A program made the position numbers and the translations under genes. From positions 605,501,137 to 605,565,136 of the forward strand of contig NC_081415.1 of assembly GCF_030272615.1 (NCBI RefSeq): DNA of 64,000 nucleotides, written 5' to 3'. Every line of letters starts with the position of its first letter. Position 1 is the stretch's first letter. The notes below the pieces were generated by a model that searched no databases, was not told the origin of the DNA, and was given only the letters and a program-made list of their open reading frames with translations. This document shows positions 1 to 11,474 of this stretch, one piece after another. The DNA comes from Cryptomeria japonica. Lineage: Eukaryota > Streptophyta > Pinopsida > Cupressales > Cupressaceae.

Positions 1-327
1 TCTTCGGGACTTATCTCAGTTTTTGAGCAGGAAATGGCAGTTTTTTAGGAGAAGTTAGAGAAACTTGAGGAAGAGAAAGCAAGGATAAGGTTAAAAGCCT
101 GGGAAATCAAAAGTAAACATAGTCCAAAATTGGACACTCTCATTACTCAGTAGGTTGAGCTATCAAAGGCAACAGTTTAAGGAGAACGGTGACTAGAGCA
201 ACAAATGCACTATCTAACCGGCATGATCGAGCAAATTGAGACCATTCTCTCTAACAACAAAAAATTCATGTAGAGCCTAAATCTAATTTTGGTGGACATT
301 TTTCAAATTGTAACCAACTGGTTATAG
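1..327 (+). pseudogene. C-terminal tail of the D/F/Z-family ORF
   Basis: Reads as a lysine/glutamate-rich coiled-coil segment with several in-frame TAG codons, ending in the motif VDIFQIVTN followed by a stop at 325-327. The same motif, with similar residues before it (SPKLDTLI here, GPKLDNLI in F), ends the F ORF at 46720-47016 on the other strand. The protein's function is unknown. The start lies outside the window. The homology is seen directly by comparing translations. Confidence 0.6.
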
Positions 328-390
328 GCGATGAGGTAGCATTTTTGTATTCTTTTATTCTTTTTGACATCCTTTTCCATTGATGTCAAA

Positions 391-531
391 GGGGGAGTAG
401 TATGGAGAAAATAAATGCATAGAGGTGATCACTTGCTTAGGGGGAGTACACTTTTTTTTGGATTTCATTTTTTTGGATAACAGTTTTGGATTTTTCTCAT
501 GTGTGTTGCCATCAATGCTAAAGGGGGAGAT
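391..531 (+). promoter_or_regulatory. Polypurine-tract cluster of Z
   Basis: Three GGGGGAG tracts lie at 391-397, 440-446 and 523-529. The last directly abuts the LTR start TGTTGG and is the expected primer for plus-strand DNA synthesis. The first and third are each preceded by a copy of a TTGATGTCAAA or ATCAATGCTAAA motif, so the primer region looks duplicated. Confidence 0.7.
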
Positions 532-1328
532 TGTTGGCATTATACACTCTAATGAGAATAGTTGATGTTGTCATTGATGGGAACCAACTGGCAACCAACT
601 GACAATAGATTTTAACACATGCACTTGCATCACAAGCATCATACACTGGTAGGCACTTTCACTAGCATCCAGATTACACCAAAAAATGAAGTATACCAGC
701 ACTGAGGCTGACATGGGACAAAGTTTTGTTTATGTGAATTGTTTTGTAAATGTAATTTATTATTTGTAAGCCGACTTGGTATATTGTAAAGACTCATATA
801 TGTATGAGATCTCATAGATCATTTTGGCAAGGTAATGGATAGGAGATTATTATATGAGGTGATATAGTGGACAACAAAGGTTTTGGTTAAGGTATATGAC
901 TGAGCTTAAACCGGTACTAAACCAAGCATTAGAGATGCTATTTTGAGTAGTACATTGTATTAGATTTAATTATCCATATTGTAGGTAGTAAAACTCTTTT
1001 GAGCAATGCTCTCCAAGCAGTTGGCCTTCCTGCATGTGTAGGCCCCTATTGTAAGTAGTATTTATTCATATTAGCCAGTGAGTAAATATTATGGGTCACA
1101 AATCCCACTAAGGTTTTTCCCACACTGGGTTTCCTCGTTGAAATATCTTGTGTTATGGTGTGCATTTATGTTGTCTGTATTATTTCTCTTTACTGCACTA
1201 TTTCTTGTTTACCGGTACATTATTTTAGGTTGCGAAGATATAAATAAGCTTAAAGATTTAATTAACCGGTTAGACAATAATTCACCCCCCCCCTCTCAAT
1301 GTCTTTGGGATTGTCATTGAATCTAACA
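532..1328 (+). repeat. 3' LTR of element Z
   Basis: 797 bp, starting TGTTGGCATT after the polypurine tract and ending TCTAACA. Length and start match the 773-774 bp LTRs of F. It holds the usual TATA-like stretch (CATATATGTATGAG near 796) before an AGATCTCATAG motif that also occurs in the F LTR. Confidence 0.8.
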
Positions 1329-1990
1329 TTATGTAATTGGTTTATTGTCTAGTGGCTGACCTAATTGTTTATGGTTGAGGGTTTGTATATATAGATGTAA
1401 GATCTCATTGTAGATTAGGATATGGTAGAGATCAGGGTACGAAATATGGATATGTAATGTGTGAACAATGTAATATCATTCATGTAGAGGATTTTGTCAA
1501 TCATTGGAGATCGAATTGGGTTTATGTAAGAGGATTTAGTCCTCTAGTATTGAGCTTAACCAGAACTATACTCAAGCATAGGAGATGATATCTTCTACAG
1601 TTCAACACTTCTCCGGATTGTAGTCTAGATTTCTATTTAGTCAGTGAGACTCCATTTGTGATGAGCAGTGTGCTTTAGGTTGTTGGCCTTCTTGAAAGGG
1701 TAGGCCCCTCAATTGAAATACACATACTTACCACAGAAGTATTATCTGACTGTGGGTAGGCTTCGCACCATGGTTTTTCCCATCATTGGGTTTTCCACAT
1801 ATAAATCTTGGTGTCATGTCGACAATATTTATTTTGTGATTGTTGTTTATGCTTAATTGGTTTAACTGCATTTTGATATTAATGTTTTGGGATCTGATAG
1901 TAAAGTTTTAATTGCTTAATGGTTCTAGTAATTTGTGACAACTAACTCACCCCCCCTCAGTTGCCTTCCAATTATTTGAACTATCTAACA
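1329..1990 (+). repeat. 5' LTR of element A (3' half only)
   Basis: Aligns with 6805-7469 of the 3' LTR, including the shared blocks TTTATGGTTGAGGGTTTG and CACCCCCCCTCAGTTG. A TATA-like stretch, GTATATATAG (1385-1394), precedes a conserved ATGTAAGATCTCATT. It ends CTATCTAACA, immediately before the primer site. Confidence 0.85.
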
Positions 1991-2004
1991 ATTGGTATCA
2001 AAGC
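1991..2004 (+). other. Primer-binding site of A (initiator Met-tRNA)
   Basis: ATTGGTATCAAAGC directly follows the LTR end. TGGTATCAGAGC is the usual plant primer site complementary to the 3' end of initiator methionine tRNA; here one base differs. Confidence 0.85.
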
Positions 2005-2048
2005 TTTGGTCCTCTCTGCAGAAAGCTTAACTACTTGAGGAAGATCCT

Positions 2049-2600
2049 ATGGCGACTAACAGTTCAAGTTCATCCAGTTCATCTAGAGCTATCTTTCAGA
2101 GAGATATTCCTAGACTTAATAGAACAAATTACATAGTATTAAAGATTTGAATGGAGACTCATCTAAGACGTCTTGGCAAGGAGATTTGGGAGATCACACA
2201 GAATGGTGTCACACCTTATAATCTGACATCTAGTAATCCTCCTCTAAAAATCCTGGATAAGGAGCTTGAGAATTATTGTAGAGAAAGAGAAGCCCTATTG
2301 TGTGCACTTTTTGATCAGAAAATAATGGGTTTAACCGACAAATCATCTGGAAAGGCTACATGGGATAAGGTGGAAACTCTTAATGAAGGTGACCCTATAG
2401 TGAAGATTGCTAAACTTGATGGTTACCAAGTGAGATATGAAAATATAAAGATGGTATAATATGAAAGTAATATTGCATTCATGGATAGGGTAAATGAGAT
2501 TGTTATGGGAATTCAATGTTGTGGTATAACTCTAAGTGAAAAGGATTTCAAGATTTGAAGAAAGAGTTAGAAGATCTTTTAAGCCTAACCCTTGATATCA
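2049..2600 (+). pseudogene. gag remnant of element A
   Basis: The start at 2049 gives MATN followed by a serine-rich leader, then the copia Gag N-terminal region (RDIPRLNRTNY, METHLRRLGKEIWEIT) and the downstream segment with KATWDKVETL. Gag would form the virus-like particle. Stops occur after VLKI (about 2148), after NIKMV (2457-2459) and repeatedly after 2560. The CCHC zinc knuckle expected before protease is absent: the sequence passes from late Gag to the acidic region before protease in about 60 codons, so a deletion has removed it. The family call rests on the pattern of conserved residues. Confidence 0.8.
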
Positions 2601-5600
2601 GAACAAGTATAAGTATAGGGAAAAAAGAGACAAATCATGCTACATAGCAGATGAGGAAGGCATTACTGATTCTGATGATGAATCGACATAAGACTCTACT
2701 AGTGGTTCTGACAATGGGAAGGAATGGGTGTTCCTGGCTATCAAGGAAGATATTTAAACACTGGAAGAGAATGTAACTAAAGAGAAGGCACTTGCTACTA
2801 AAATTGAAGACAAGGATGAATGGGTAATTGATAGTGGTTGTTCACATCATATGACTGGAGATAAAGGGAAGTTTCTATCTTTGCAAGAATTTGATGGTGG
2901 TCTAGTTAGATTTGGAGATGACAAAGCATGTATGATCAAAGGAAAATGAACTATATCATTGTATGGTAAGAACAATACTGATAATGTTTAATATGTTGAA
3001 GGTTTAAGGCATAATATTTTGAGTGTAGGACAATTGGTAGATAAGGGATTTCAATTATAGTTCAAGGATGGAAAATAGAAAATCATTACCAAATCTAGTT
3101 TGGAGATTGCAATAGGTACACAGACAAAAAATAACATATTTCATTTGAACTCCGGTGAGAAGACATGTATGGTCACATAGATTAATTAGAGTTGGAAATG
3201 GCATAAAAGGCTATGTCATGTGAATTTTTATTGCATTGTGAAGATCAGTTCAACTAAGGCAGTTAGAGATATACCTAAGATTATGAAGCCCTATAATCTG
3301 GCATGTAAAGAATGTCAAATGGGTAAATAGGTCATAACCTCTTTTAGGAGTATACAAGATAAATCTAATGATGTTCTTGATCTTATTCATGCTGATTTAT
3401 TTGGCCCTACTAGAGTTAAAAGTTTTCAAGGTGATAGATATTTCATGCTAACCATTGATGATTATTCTAGAATGATGTGGGTTACTTTTCTAAAAGAAAA
3501 ATCTGAGGCATTTGAAAAGTTTAAAATCTTTACGGCTAAAGTGGAAACTGAGACATGATTGAAGATTAAATGTTTGAGGTTAGATCATGGTGGAGAACTC
3601 ACATCTGGTGAGTTAAATAACTTTTGTGAGAACCATGGAATAAGAAGACAATTTTATGCTCCCTAGACACCTCAGCAGAATGGAGTTTTGGAAAGGAAGA
3701 ACAAAACTATCTTGGATGTTGCTAGAACAATGATGATGGAAGCTATTCTACCTCATATCTACTAGAGAGAAGTAGTAAGCACATCAGTTTATATATTAAA
3801 TAGAGTATATATTAAAGGAAAAACTAGTAAGACACCTTATGAATTATAGTTTGGGAATACACCTACAGTTAAGTATTTTAGTATCTTTGCTACTAAACGT
3901 TATATTAGGAGAGATGATATCATTGGAAAATTTGATCCTAGATGTGATGAAGGCACATTTATTGGTTATTCTAATGAAAGAAAGGAATTTAGATGTTATA
4001 ACAAGAGATTGTAGAGAATTGTGGAGAGTGATAATGTCAAAGTGGATGAGCTGAATAGAGGTCAAATTGGAGTTTATGAGAAGGAACCAATAGTGGAAAT
4101 GATTATATCTGAACTGGTAGCACATTTATCAGAACAGAGTGTTGAACTAGTTACTCCGGCAGTATCAGAAAATTATATAGTGACTGAAGAACCGAGAAGA
4201 GGAACAGAGAGTCAAAGGACTCCTAGGTATGTGAGATTGAATCATTTAGAAGATCAAATCATTGGGGATAAGAATAATGGAGTAATGACAATAAGAAGAC
4301 TGAAAACTAATGAGGTGTGTTTTATTTCAAAAGTTGAACCGGTGTCAATAACTAAGGCATGTAAAGATGAATATTGGTTGAAAGCTATGGAAGAAGAATT
4401 AGATCAGATTGAGAAAAATAACACATGGACTTTGGTTCCCTGGCCTAACAATAAGAATGTTATTGGAGCTAAATGGGTTTTTAGGAATAAATTGAATGAG
4501 GATGGTCAAGTTATAAGGAATAAGGATATATTGGTTTGTAAAGGATATTCTTAGAAGGAAGGAATTGATTATGGAGAGAGTTTTGTACCTGTAGCTAGGA
4601 TTGAAGCTATAAGATTATTTATTGCCTATGCTGCTTATAAAAACTACAAGGTTTATCAGATGGATGTTAAGTGTGCAAATTTGAATGGGGATCTTGATGA
4701 GGAAGTTTATATTGAGTAACGTGATGGTTTTTCACTATTAGATGATACAAACATGGTTTGTAGGTTAAGGAAAGCTTTATATGGATTGAAACAAGCACCT
4801 AGAGCTTGGTATGCAAGGTTGGATAAATATCTTTTGAAGCTTGGTTATACTAAGGGTAATGTTAACAGTAATTTATATTATAAAATCATTGATGATGATA
4901 TACTGATTATTGAAGTATTTATTGATGACATTATTTTTGGAGGTGAAGATAATTTGTGTAAGAATTTTTCTAAGAATATGGAGAATGAGTTTGAGATGTC
5001 TATGATTGGAGAGATGAATTTTTTCTTAGGTTTGCAGATTACTCAAACTGATAAAGGTATTTTCATCTATCAAACTAAGTATGTTAGAGAATTTTTGAAG
5101 AAATTTGGTATGGGAGATTTTAAACCGGTAAGTACTCCTATGGTTACAAGTGAGAAATTGACAAGAAAAGATGTTTCTACACCGATAAATCCTACAAGAT
5201 ACAAATCTATTATTGGAGGTGTACTTTATTTGACTCAGACTAGGCCTGACATAATGAATGTTGTTTGTATTATTTCAAGATTTCAGAGTGATGCTAGAGA
5301 AAATGATGAGAGTGCGATGAAAAAGATTTTTAGATACTTGCAAGGTACATCAAAACATGGTTTGTGGTATCGTACGGATGACATATTTTGATTGGGCTAG
5401 AGATATTGATGACCAAAAAAGTACTTCTAGTGGAGATTTATTTCTTGGAAAGAAGTTGGTTTCATGGATCAGCAAGAAATAGTAATGTACTTCTTTATCT
5501 ACTATTGAAGTTGACTATGTTGTTGTTGCTACTAACTATAAATAGGATTTATGGATGAAGCAAATGTTGAAGGATATAAAGGTGGATTGTGATGCACCGG

Positions 5601-5847
5601 TAGTTATTCATTGTGATAACTCTACTTCTATTGATATTGAAAGAATCTGGTATTTCATTCTAAGACAAAGCACATATCTATCAAGTACAACTTTTTGAAG
5701 GAAAGGGTGGAAGAAAATGAAGTTCGACCAGTTTATGTGAACACTAAAGAGAAAATTCTAGATATCTTCACTAAAACTTTGCCTAAGGAATCATTTGAGT
5801 ACCTAAGAGACAGATTGGGGGTTTCTACCCCTCTAGTAGAGACTTGA
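2601..5847 (+). pseudogene. pol remnant of element A (PR-IN-RT-RH)
   Basis: Domains in order: protease with DSGCSHHMTG (catalytic DSG at 2830-2838); integrase zinc region WHKRLCHVNF to CKECQ (about 3196-3320); integrase core with D in HADLFGP (3394-3396), DD of TIDDYSR (3457-3462) and E in VLERKNK (3691-3693); RT from DEYWLKAM (about 4366) through GAKWVFRNK, YGLKQAPRAWY and FIDDIIFGG (about 4918-4944); RNase H with STSSGDLFLGKKLVSW (about 5415-5470). It ends at TGA 5845-5847 after STPLVET. The normal YVDD box reads FIDD. At least 14 stops interrupt it, most at positions where family motifs have Gln or Trp (for example TPQ before QNG, YELWFG, GYSQ), plus frameshifts near 4020 and 5390. Confidence 0.92.
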
Positions 5848-6248
5848 TTTATGTAGTTTGGCATCATTTCGGTATGAACTATCAGAGATACTATTCATTT
5901 TAGTACTGAGGTGGGGATGCTACTTCTCGAGGGGAGTAGTCAGCTTTGAGTTTCAATGGTTTATGTTTTTTCTTTGTTATTTTTGTCAGATTTCTGGCAT
6001 TGATGTCAAAGTGGGGAGATATTGATGTGAAAAAGAAAACTTAAGGAGTTGTATACATTAGGGGGAGAGATATATGTATATTTTAGAACTTTATAGAGAT
6101 ATCATTCATAGGGGGATTTTGGTCTTTATTTCAGAACTGTATGTGGGAGATTGTTCATTGTCTTCCATTAGGGGAGACTTGTTTGGCATTTCCTAGTACT
6201 TAGATTTTTTTCACATCTAGTTTTTCCATCAATGCCAAAGGGGAATAT
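5848..6248 (+). promoter_or_regulatory. 3' spacer and polypurine tracts of A
   Basis: No ORF. Purine-rich GGGG(A/G)AG-like tracts occur near 5930, 6060, 6110 and 6170, and the LTR-proximal tract CAAAGGGGAATAT ends at 6248. Copies of TTGATGTCAAAG and ATCAATGCCAAAG accompany the first and last, as in B, D, F and Z. Confidence 0.6.
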
Positions 6249-7469
6249 TGTTGGTCATTTAGAGGAATTGATTACGTGTTGTATTTATTTTTTATCATTA
6301 ATGTCAACACTAGCTATTTGGATGCTTTACCAGGACCCTTGTGGTCCCGATAGGTTGAGTAGTTTCTAGTTGGTTTGGATCTGACTTGATCTGGTAGGCT
6401 CCAGTATGATTTGGTTATAGAATCATATTATTCATGATACTCTTGTTCATATTCAGTTAGTTGGTTTTGGTCTTGTGATCGGATACTATCCTATTTTCTT
6501 AGAAGCTTGGCTTCTCATTCTAGCGAGGGTTTTAGTGACAGAGATTTTGATGAAGATCTTTGATGAATTGCATAAGTGGTGTTGGTGCAGCTTCTGGTGG
6601 AGTTTTAAGATGTTGTTGGTGATCATGTTCAAGACTTGGTAGATGGAGATCATTTTTGTAGCGTGTGGACCTATACTGGGTCTCGGTTGATCTAGGTTAT
6701 GGATAGGCTTAATGTAACATGTGGATTGGACCTCTCGATGTGTTTCTCGGATGTCTTATGTGTTGGATATTATTTGTTTGGTCTAAGGCCAACATGGTTT
6801 TTAATTAGGTAATTGGTTTATTGTCCGGTGGATGACCTAATTGTTTATGGTTGAGGGTTTGTTCATATAGATGTAAGATCTCATTCTAGATTAGGATATA
6901 GTAGAGATCAAGGTATGGAATATGGATATGTAATGTTCAAATAATGTAATATCATTCAGGAAGAGGATTTAGTTGATCATTGGAGATCAAATTGGGTTTA
7001 TGTAATAGGATTTAGTCCTCCAGTATTGAGATTAAATGGAACTGTACTCAAGCATAGGAGATGCTACCTTTTGCAGTTCAACACTTCTTCGGATTGTAGT
7101 CTAGATTTCTATGTAGTCAACGCAACTCCTTTTCTGATGAGCAGTGTGCTCTGGGCTATTGGGATTCTTGCAAGTGCAAGCCCCTCAATTGTAATATGCA
7201 TACTTATTGCAAAAGTATTATCAGACTGTGGGTAGGCTTCCCACCATGGTTTTTCCCTTTACCAGGTTTTCCATGTATAAATATTGGTGTCATGTGGATG
7301 GTATTTATTTTGTGATTATTGTTTATCCTTAATTGGTTTAACTGCATTCCAGTATTAATGTTTTGGGTTCTAGTATTAAAGTTTTAATTGCTTAATGGTT
7401 CTGGTAATCTACAATAACTCATTCACCCCCCCTTTTCAGTTGTCTTTTGGTTATTTGAACTATCTAACA
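6249..7469 (+). repeat. 3' LTR of element A
   Basis: 1,221 bp, TGTTGGTCATTT to CTATCTAACA. Its last 665 bp match the surviving 5' LTR. It is complete, so it shows that the 5' copy lost about 556 bp at the Z insertion point. Confidence 0.88.
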
Positions 7470-7740
7470 TGCTATTCACTAATGTATTCTTCTTTTCAAA
7501 AGATATTTTGAAGTGTAAACTCTTGTGATTGCTTTTCTCTTTGAGAGAGACTTAATGAGAAATCCCTTATCTACACCCTTTGATATGGTTCATGGTGGAT
7601 GTCATGTGTGTAACTCCATGACAATTTTGGTTCAGTGCTTGATGAGCCCCTATGAACATATTGTGAGGTAACTATCTCTCAATAGTGAAAATTTGTACAT
7701 CTGATCATTATCGTAAGGTGACAATCTTACAATATTGATT

Positions 7741-8150
7741 GATCATACCATTATGATAGATATCATGGGATGTGATATCTATGGATATGTCATAATGGCT
7801 TATATCTCTAGTAGTAATATCTATGGATATGCCATAATGGTAGATATCAAGAGATGTGATATCCATGGATAAGCCATAATAGTGGATATTACATATATTC
7901 ATGCTAGATTTCATGTGGCGTGAAATCTGTGGACATGCCATGTAGTGATATCTATGGATATGTCATAATGGTGGGTATCATGTGAAGTGATATCTATGAA
8001 TAAGCCATAATGGTGGATATTACCTAAAGAGATCTCTATGGTGGTTATCATGTGAGGTGATATTCGTGGATAAGCCATAATGGTGGATATCACATGTAGT
8101 GATGTCTATGGATTTTCCATGCTATTTGCTATCATAGTGAGGTGATACCT
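7741..8150. repeat. Tandem array of about 42-bp units
   Basis: Nine to ten degenerate copies of a unit containing CCATAATGGTGGATATCA and GTGATATCTATGGATAAG. Unit length is near 42 bp, so the reverse strand reads as a 14-residue repeat with ISIDIT and HYG blocks; this is a by-product of the repeat, not a protein. Some units have lost or gained bases (about 7880-7945, 8010-8040). Confidence 0.8.
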
Positions 8151-8242
8151 ATGTGAATCAGATCTTAAATAAGATTCCTCCCTAGCTAAAAATGAGTGTT
8201 GAATATTAGCGTCGGTAAGAAATCTTCCAATCTAACTAAGAC

Positions 8243-8278
8243 AACTAAGTTGTCTAATCAGAATTAGACAACTTAGTT
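8243..8278. repeat. Perfect inverted repeat, 16-bp arms
   Basis: AACTAAGTTGTCTAAT at 8243-8258 is exactly reverse-complemented at 8263-8278, with a 4-nt CAGA spacer. It would form a stable hairpin or cruciform. Confidence 0.85.
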
Positions 8279-8550
8279 AACCAATTAATTAATATTTAGT
8301 TATGATAAAAAATGGTATTAATAATTATTAATATGTGAATCGACTAATGCATGAATCTATTCTTTGTTAAAATATATTAACATTTTTGTAGTTAGTCGCA
8401 TTAATACATATTCGCTTCTAGGAGGAGAGACATGATGATTGGATAATAGATGTGTTGTTTATCACATGCATCACATTAGGTATTTAATATCAATCTCTCC
8501 CTTCATATGAAGATCGATCAATGGCATAAGAAAATATAGTCCTCTTTCAG

Positions 8551-8560
8551 TATATAAAAT
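8551..8560 (+). promoter_or_regulatory. TATA-like box, possible H LTR promoter
   Basis: TATATAAAAT about 625 bp before the H primer site, in an otherwise gene-free stretch. The position suits an LTR promoter, but only if the surrounding sequence is indeed the H LTR. Confidence 0.3.
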
Positions 8561-9186
8561 TCATACAAAATTATTAGCAGATTGAACTCCTCATTCTGCA
8601 TATTCTCTATCACTAACGTGATCTATCTATTCAACATATCACCATTAATAAATCATATTGAACCTAGGTTTCAAACCAAGTTTATTCTTCTTTAAGAGAT
8701 TATTCTATACCACTATCAAATAATTTTGAAATTATAAATTTGATCACCAAATTTAACACCTATTTGGCCCACCATGATCCTGCACACCCATTATTCTGAT
8801 TTTAGTAAATTGAAGTGGTGAAAGCAATATTTTCCTTTAAGAAAATATGGAATCTAAACCTTCTTATGAAACACATGCATTTCATGTTCTAATTTGAGTT
8901 GTGAGAAATAAAACCTCTTTGATTCAAGTTGATCGTGAGTTAATCCAACATTAAAACTTCATAACTTTGGTTCATCACCACCTAGATCATTAGTTGTTAT
9001 TCCAAAAGAAATCTTTCAATCAATTTCCTCATTAAGTGTAATAGTTTACGAAGTCTTTTAAGGGAACCAACCCTCTCAGGAGGTTCTTCATCATCATAGG
9101 TGACTCACAACATGACGATGAACCAATTTTTATGGGATAAGTGAGTTTACACTCAACTAGACTGCAAACTAGGTGTGCCAACATTT

Positions 9187-9206
9187 TTTGGCATGCCTAG
9201 TGGGAC
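9187..9206 (+). other. Primer-binding-site-like sequence of H
   Basis: TTTGGCATGCCTAGTGGGAC follows an LTR-like end (CCAACA). G has the same motif with two differences at the same place. The complementary tRNA was not identified. Confidence 0.55.
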
Positions 9207-9299
9207 AAGTTAACTTGCTTCATACTTATTGTTTTGGTGTGAGAAATAGTGAAACTATCCATTTGAGGTAAAAAATTCATACTTGATCTCTCTATGCTT

Positions 9300-10149
9300 C
9301 TGGATTAAATCATATTTGGTGCATGCAGCTTATGAGATGGATATAAATGAGGGAAAATTAAAATCCTTTCAAGTATTTATAGCTATCACCACCTAAGAGG
9401 AAAGGGAGAACAACAAAAAGAGATTCAATTTTTTTTAATCAAGGAAAGCACAATCTACACCTTCTAATTATAGGCCTTTAGCCTCAATTGGTTTAGTTTC
9501 AATTCCTCGTAGCTTAAAGTCTCCAAGATATCTTATGGCTAATCCTACTCCTATAAATCTACCTTTTTTCCCATTAAACCAATGCAACCGATTGGATTTA
9601 GCCCAACATGATGATATAACTATAGCATCCGTCAAAAGAATTCTTTTTTTTCACTCAAAAAGACCAAACTACACCTATTAAGCACATTAAAGAAATGGGT
9701 TCATTGTGTGGAGTCCATAATATTACACAACAAAATGTTATAGTTAGTTTTATTGCAACATCCTTTAAGGGGAAAACACTTCAGTAGTTTAGAGGCTTTC
9801 TAGTGGCTTGTATTTCCAGTTGGGATCAACTAGGTGATGTTCTTTACAAACATTTTGAATCTATAAATTAGATCACTTATCACTAGTAGAATAACTCACC
9901 ACCATAAAGAGGGATCCTCAAGAGTATGTGATGGAATTCAACTTTCATTTCCAAAAGACTTGAAACAAAATACTAGCTATGGTAAGGCTCTCTATTTATC
10001 ATTCTTTCTTATATTATCTTTAAGCTCTTAACAGTGATATCTTAGTTTTGATCCAATCTATGGGTGGTAGAACATTACCACATTCCTTTGACATTACCAT
10101 TATAGAAAAAATTAGCCTTATTCAAGCTAGTAAGATAGCACCAAGGTCA
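9300..10149 (+). pseudogene. H gag, left part
   Basis: Heavily decayed Gag. The clearest part is 9865-10140, whose translation keeps DHLSLVE, LTTIKRDPQEYVMEF, ALNSDIL, SMGG and LIQASKIAPR, aligning residue by residue with the G gag at 53825-54100. Many stops and frameshifts. It breaks off at 10149, where B is inserted, and resumes at 63093. Confidence 0.65.
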
Positions 10150-11474
10150 TGTTGGCAACAAGGCAAAAAACTTAGAGGGGGGGTGAATTAGTTTTCACAA
10201 AACTTCACTTAAACTCAATTTTAAATTTGATTATTAACAACGAAATCATAAATCAATGCCAAATCAATAACACACATAAAACCAAGATTTTTGACATGGA
10301 AAACCCAGTTAAAGGAAAAACCATGGTGGGAACCTACCCACAATAAGATGATACCGTGCTAGAAGTATATGAAATATTACAATGGAGAATGCGCATGCAT
10401 TTAGGCACACTACCTAGAGCTCACTGCTCAAAACACAATAACAACAAGGGCTACAACTCTAGGGAAGACTCATTGTATTACAAAATGATTCAGATTATAT
10501 CTAGAAGATCACGAATTGATAGAATAGCATCTCTTAATGCCTAGTTACAGTTCTGGTTAAGCTCATATACTGCTCTACTACACTTCTTTTGCACTTCTTC
10601 TATGCTACCAAAAGATAAAATCTTTATTCACACTTTACACGCACTCGCAGATTCCATAGATACATCTGCAACACAAAATTACATCATTTTATACAAATTA
10701 TCAGCCTATATTTCAAGGTCGGCTCAACCCATAATACAAATTACAAAATATGACCACACATGCTACAATAACACATGCAAACCAAAACAATGTCAACTAA
10801 GACATAGTATGGACCCAAATCACCACCATGAACATGGAACACCTCCAAAAATTAAACCTCAAACTTTTGTAACATGCCACGATCATCATAAATGTTGCAT
10901 AACAAGAACACGATCAGATTAAGAAAAACATCATTAATGCACAAAATGATCAACTTGGACCACCAACACAAATAGGACATGATCTAGAAACATCCACAAG
11001 CATCATGAATTACCGCAACATCACCACTTACTAGAATCTTCATCATCAATATACTGAACCTCAAGAACACTAACTCAACTAAGTATCAAATTGAAAGATA
11101 AGCTTGCGAACATCCAAATCATGAACCATCTGAATTTAGAACACACCAAAACATCCCAAACACTCTACCAAATCTGCAAACAAATATATAGCAATCACAG
11201 AGCAATGCGGAGAAAAATACAAAACACTGAACAATGAAAAACCAATCACAATACCGGATCACGTAACTTGATCAAATCATCATGAGGACCACTAAAACTT
11301 TTGTTGAATCAACTAGAGATACTTATCTCAAAACCCTTTAAAGTGTAGTAACTCATCTGAAACACACTAGCCGAACCAACTTACTCAATCTGACTATAAC
11401 ACTAGAACATAGAGGAATATGTTGACATCAATGAGAAAAAATTGTTCTAGGAAACTTCTCAACAATATCCAACA
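10150..11474 (-). repeat. 3' LTR of element B
   Basis: 1,325 bp, uninterrupted, ending at ATCCAACA next to the purine tract. It serves as the reference that shows where G cut the 5' LTR. Confidence 0.88.

Larger units (their letters stand above)
1..1328 (+). mobile_element. Element Z: 3' end of a non-autonomous copia-type element (D/F family)
   Basis: Only the 3' part is in the window: the tail of the internal ORF, a cluster of purine tracts and a complete 3' LTR. The LTR begins TGTTGGCATT, like that of F, and the ORF tail matches the tail of the F ORF, so Z is a third member of the D/F family. It ends in TCTAACA at 1328, where the sequence jumps into the middle of the 5' LTR of element A. 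Z is therefore inserted in A. The probable target duplication is TTATG at 1329-1333, and its partner lies upstream of the window. Confidence 0.75.
1329..7469 (+). mobile_element. Element A: degenerate SIRE-like Ty1/copia retrotransposon
   Basis: Order on the + strand: truncated 5' LTR, initiator-Met primer site, gag, protease, integrase, RT, RNase H, spacer with purine tracts, 3' LTR. Integrase before RT is the copia order. The 5' LTR starts at LTR position about 556 because Z is inserted there; the missing 5' half must lie left of the window. The right flank is TGCTA at 7470-7474. Many stops and a gag/protease deletion make it non-autonomous. Confidence 0.9.
7470..9186. other. Probable 5' LTR/leader of gypsy element H
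   Basis: No protein-coding homology seen. It contains a 42-bp tandem repeat (7741-8150), a perfect hairpin (8243-8278), a TATA-like box and, at its right end, GTGCCAACA directly before a primer-site-like sequence identical in context to that of G. That end suggests LTR sequence; the left LTR border could not be found because the partner LTR is outside the window. The first 200 bp could instead be older flanking DNA. Confidence 0.45.

Noticed and set aside
7708-8093. Minus-strand ORFs with a 14-residue repeat rich in Ile, Asp and His
   Set aside because: The 42-bp tandem repeat forces a 14-residue periodicity; frame shifts between units and no start context.
7741-8150. CRISPR-like repeat array
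   Set aside because: Units are directly adjacent without unique spacers, in plant retrotransposon DNA.
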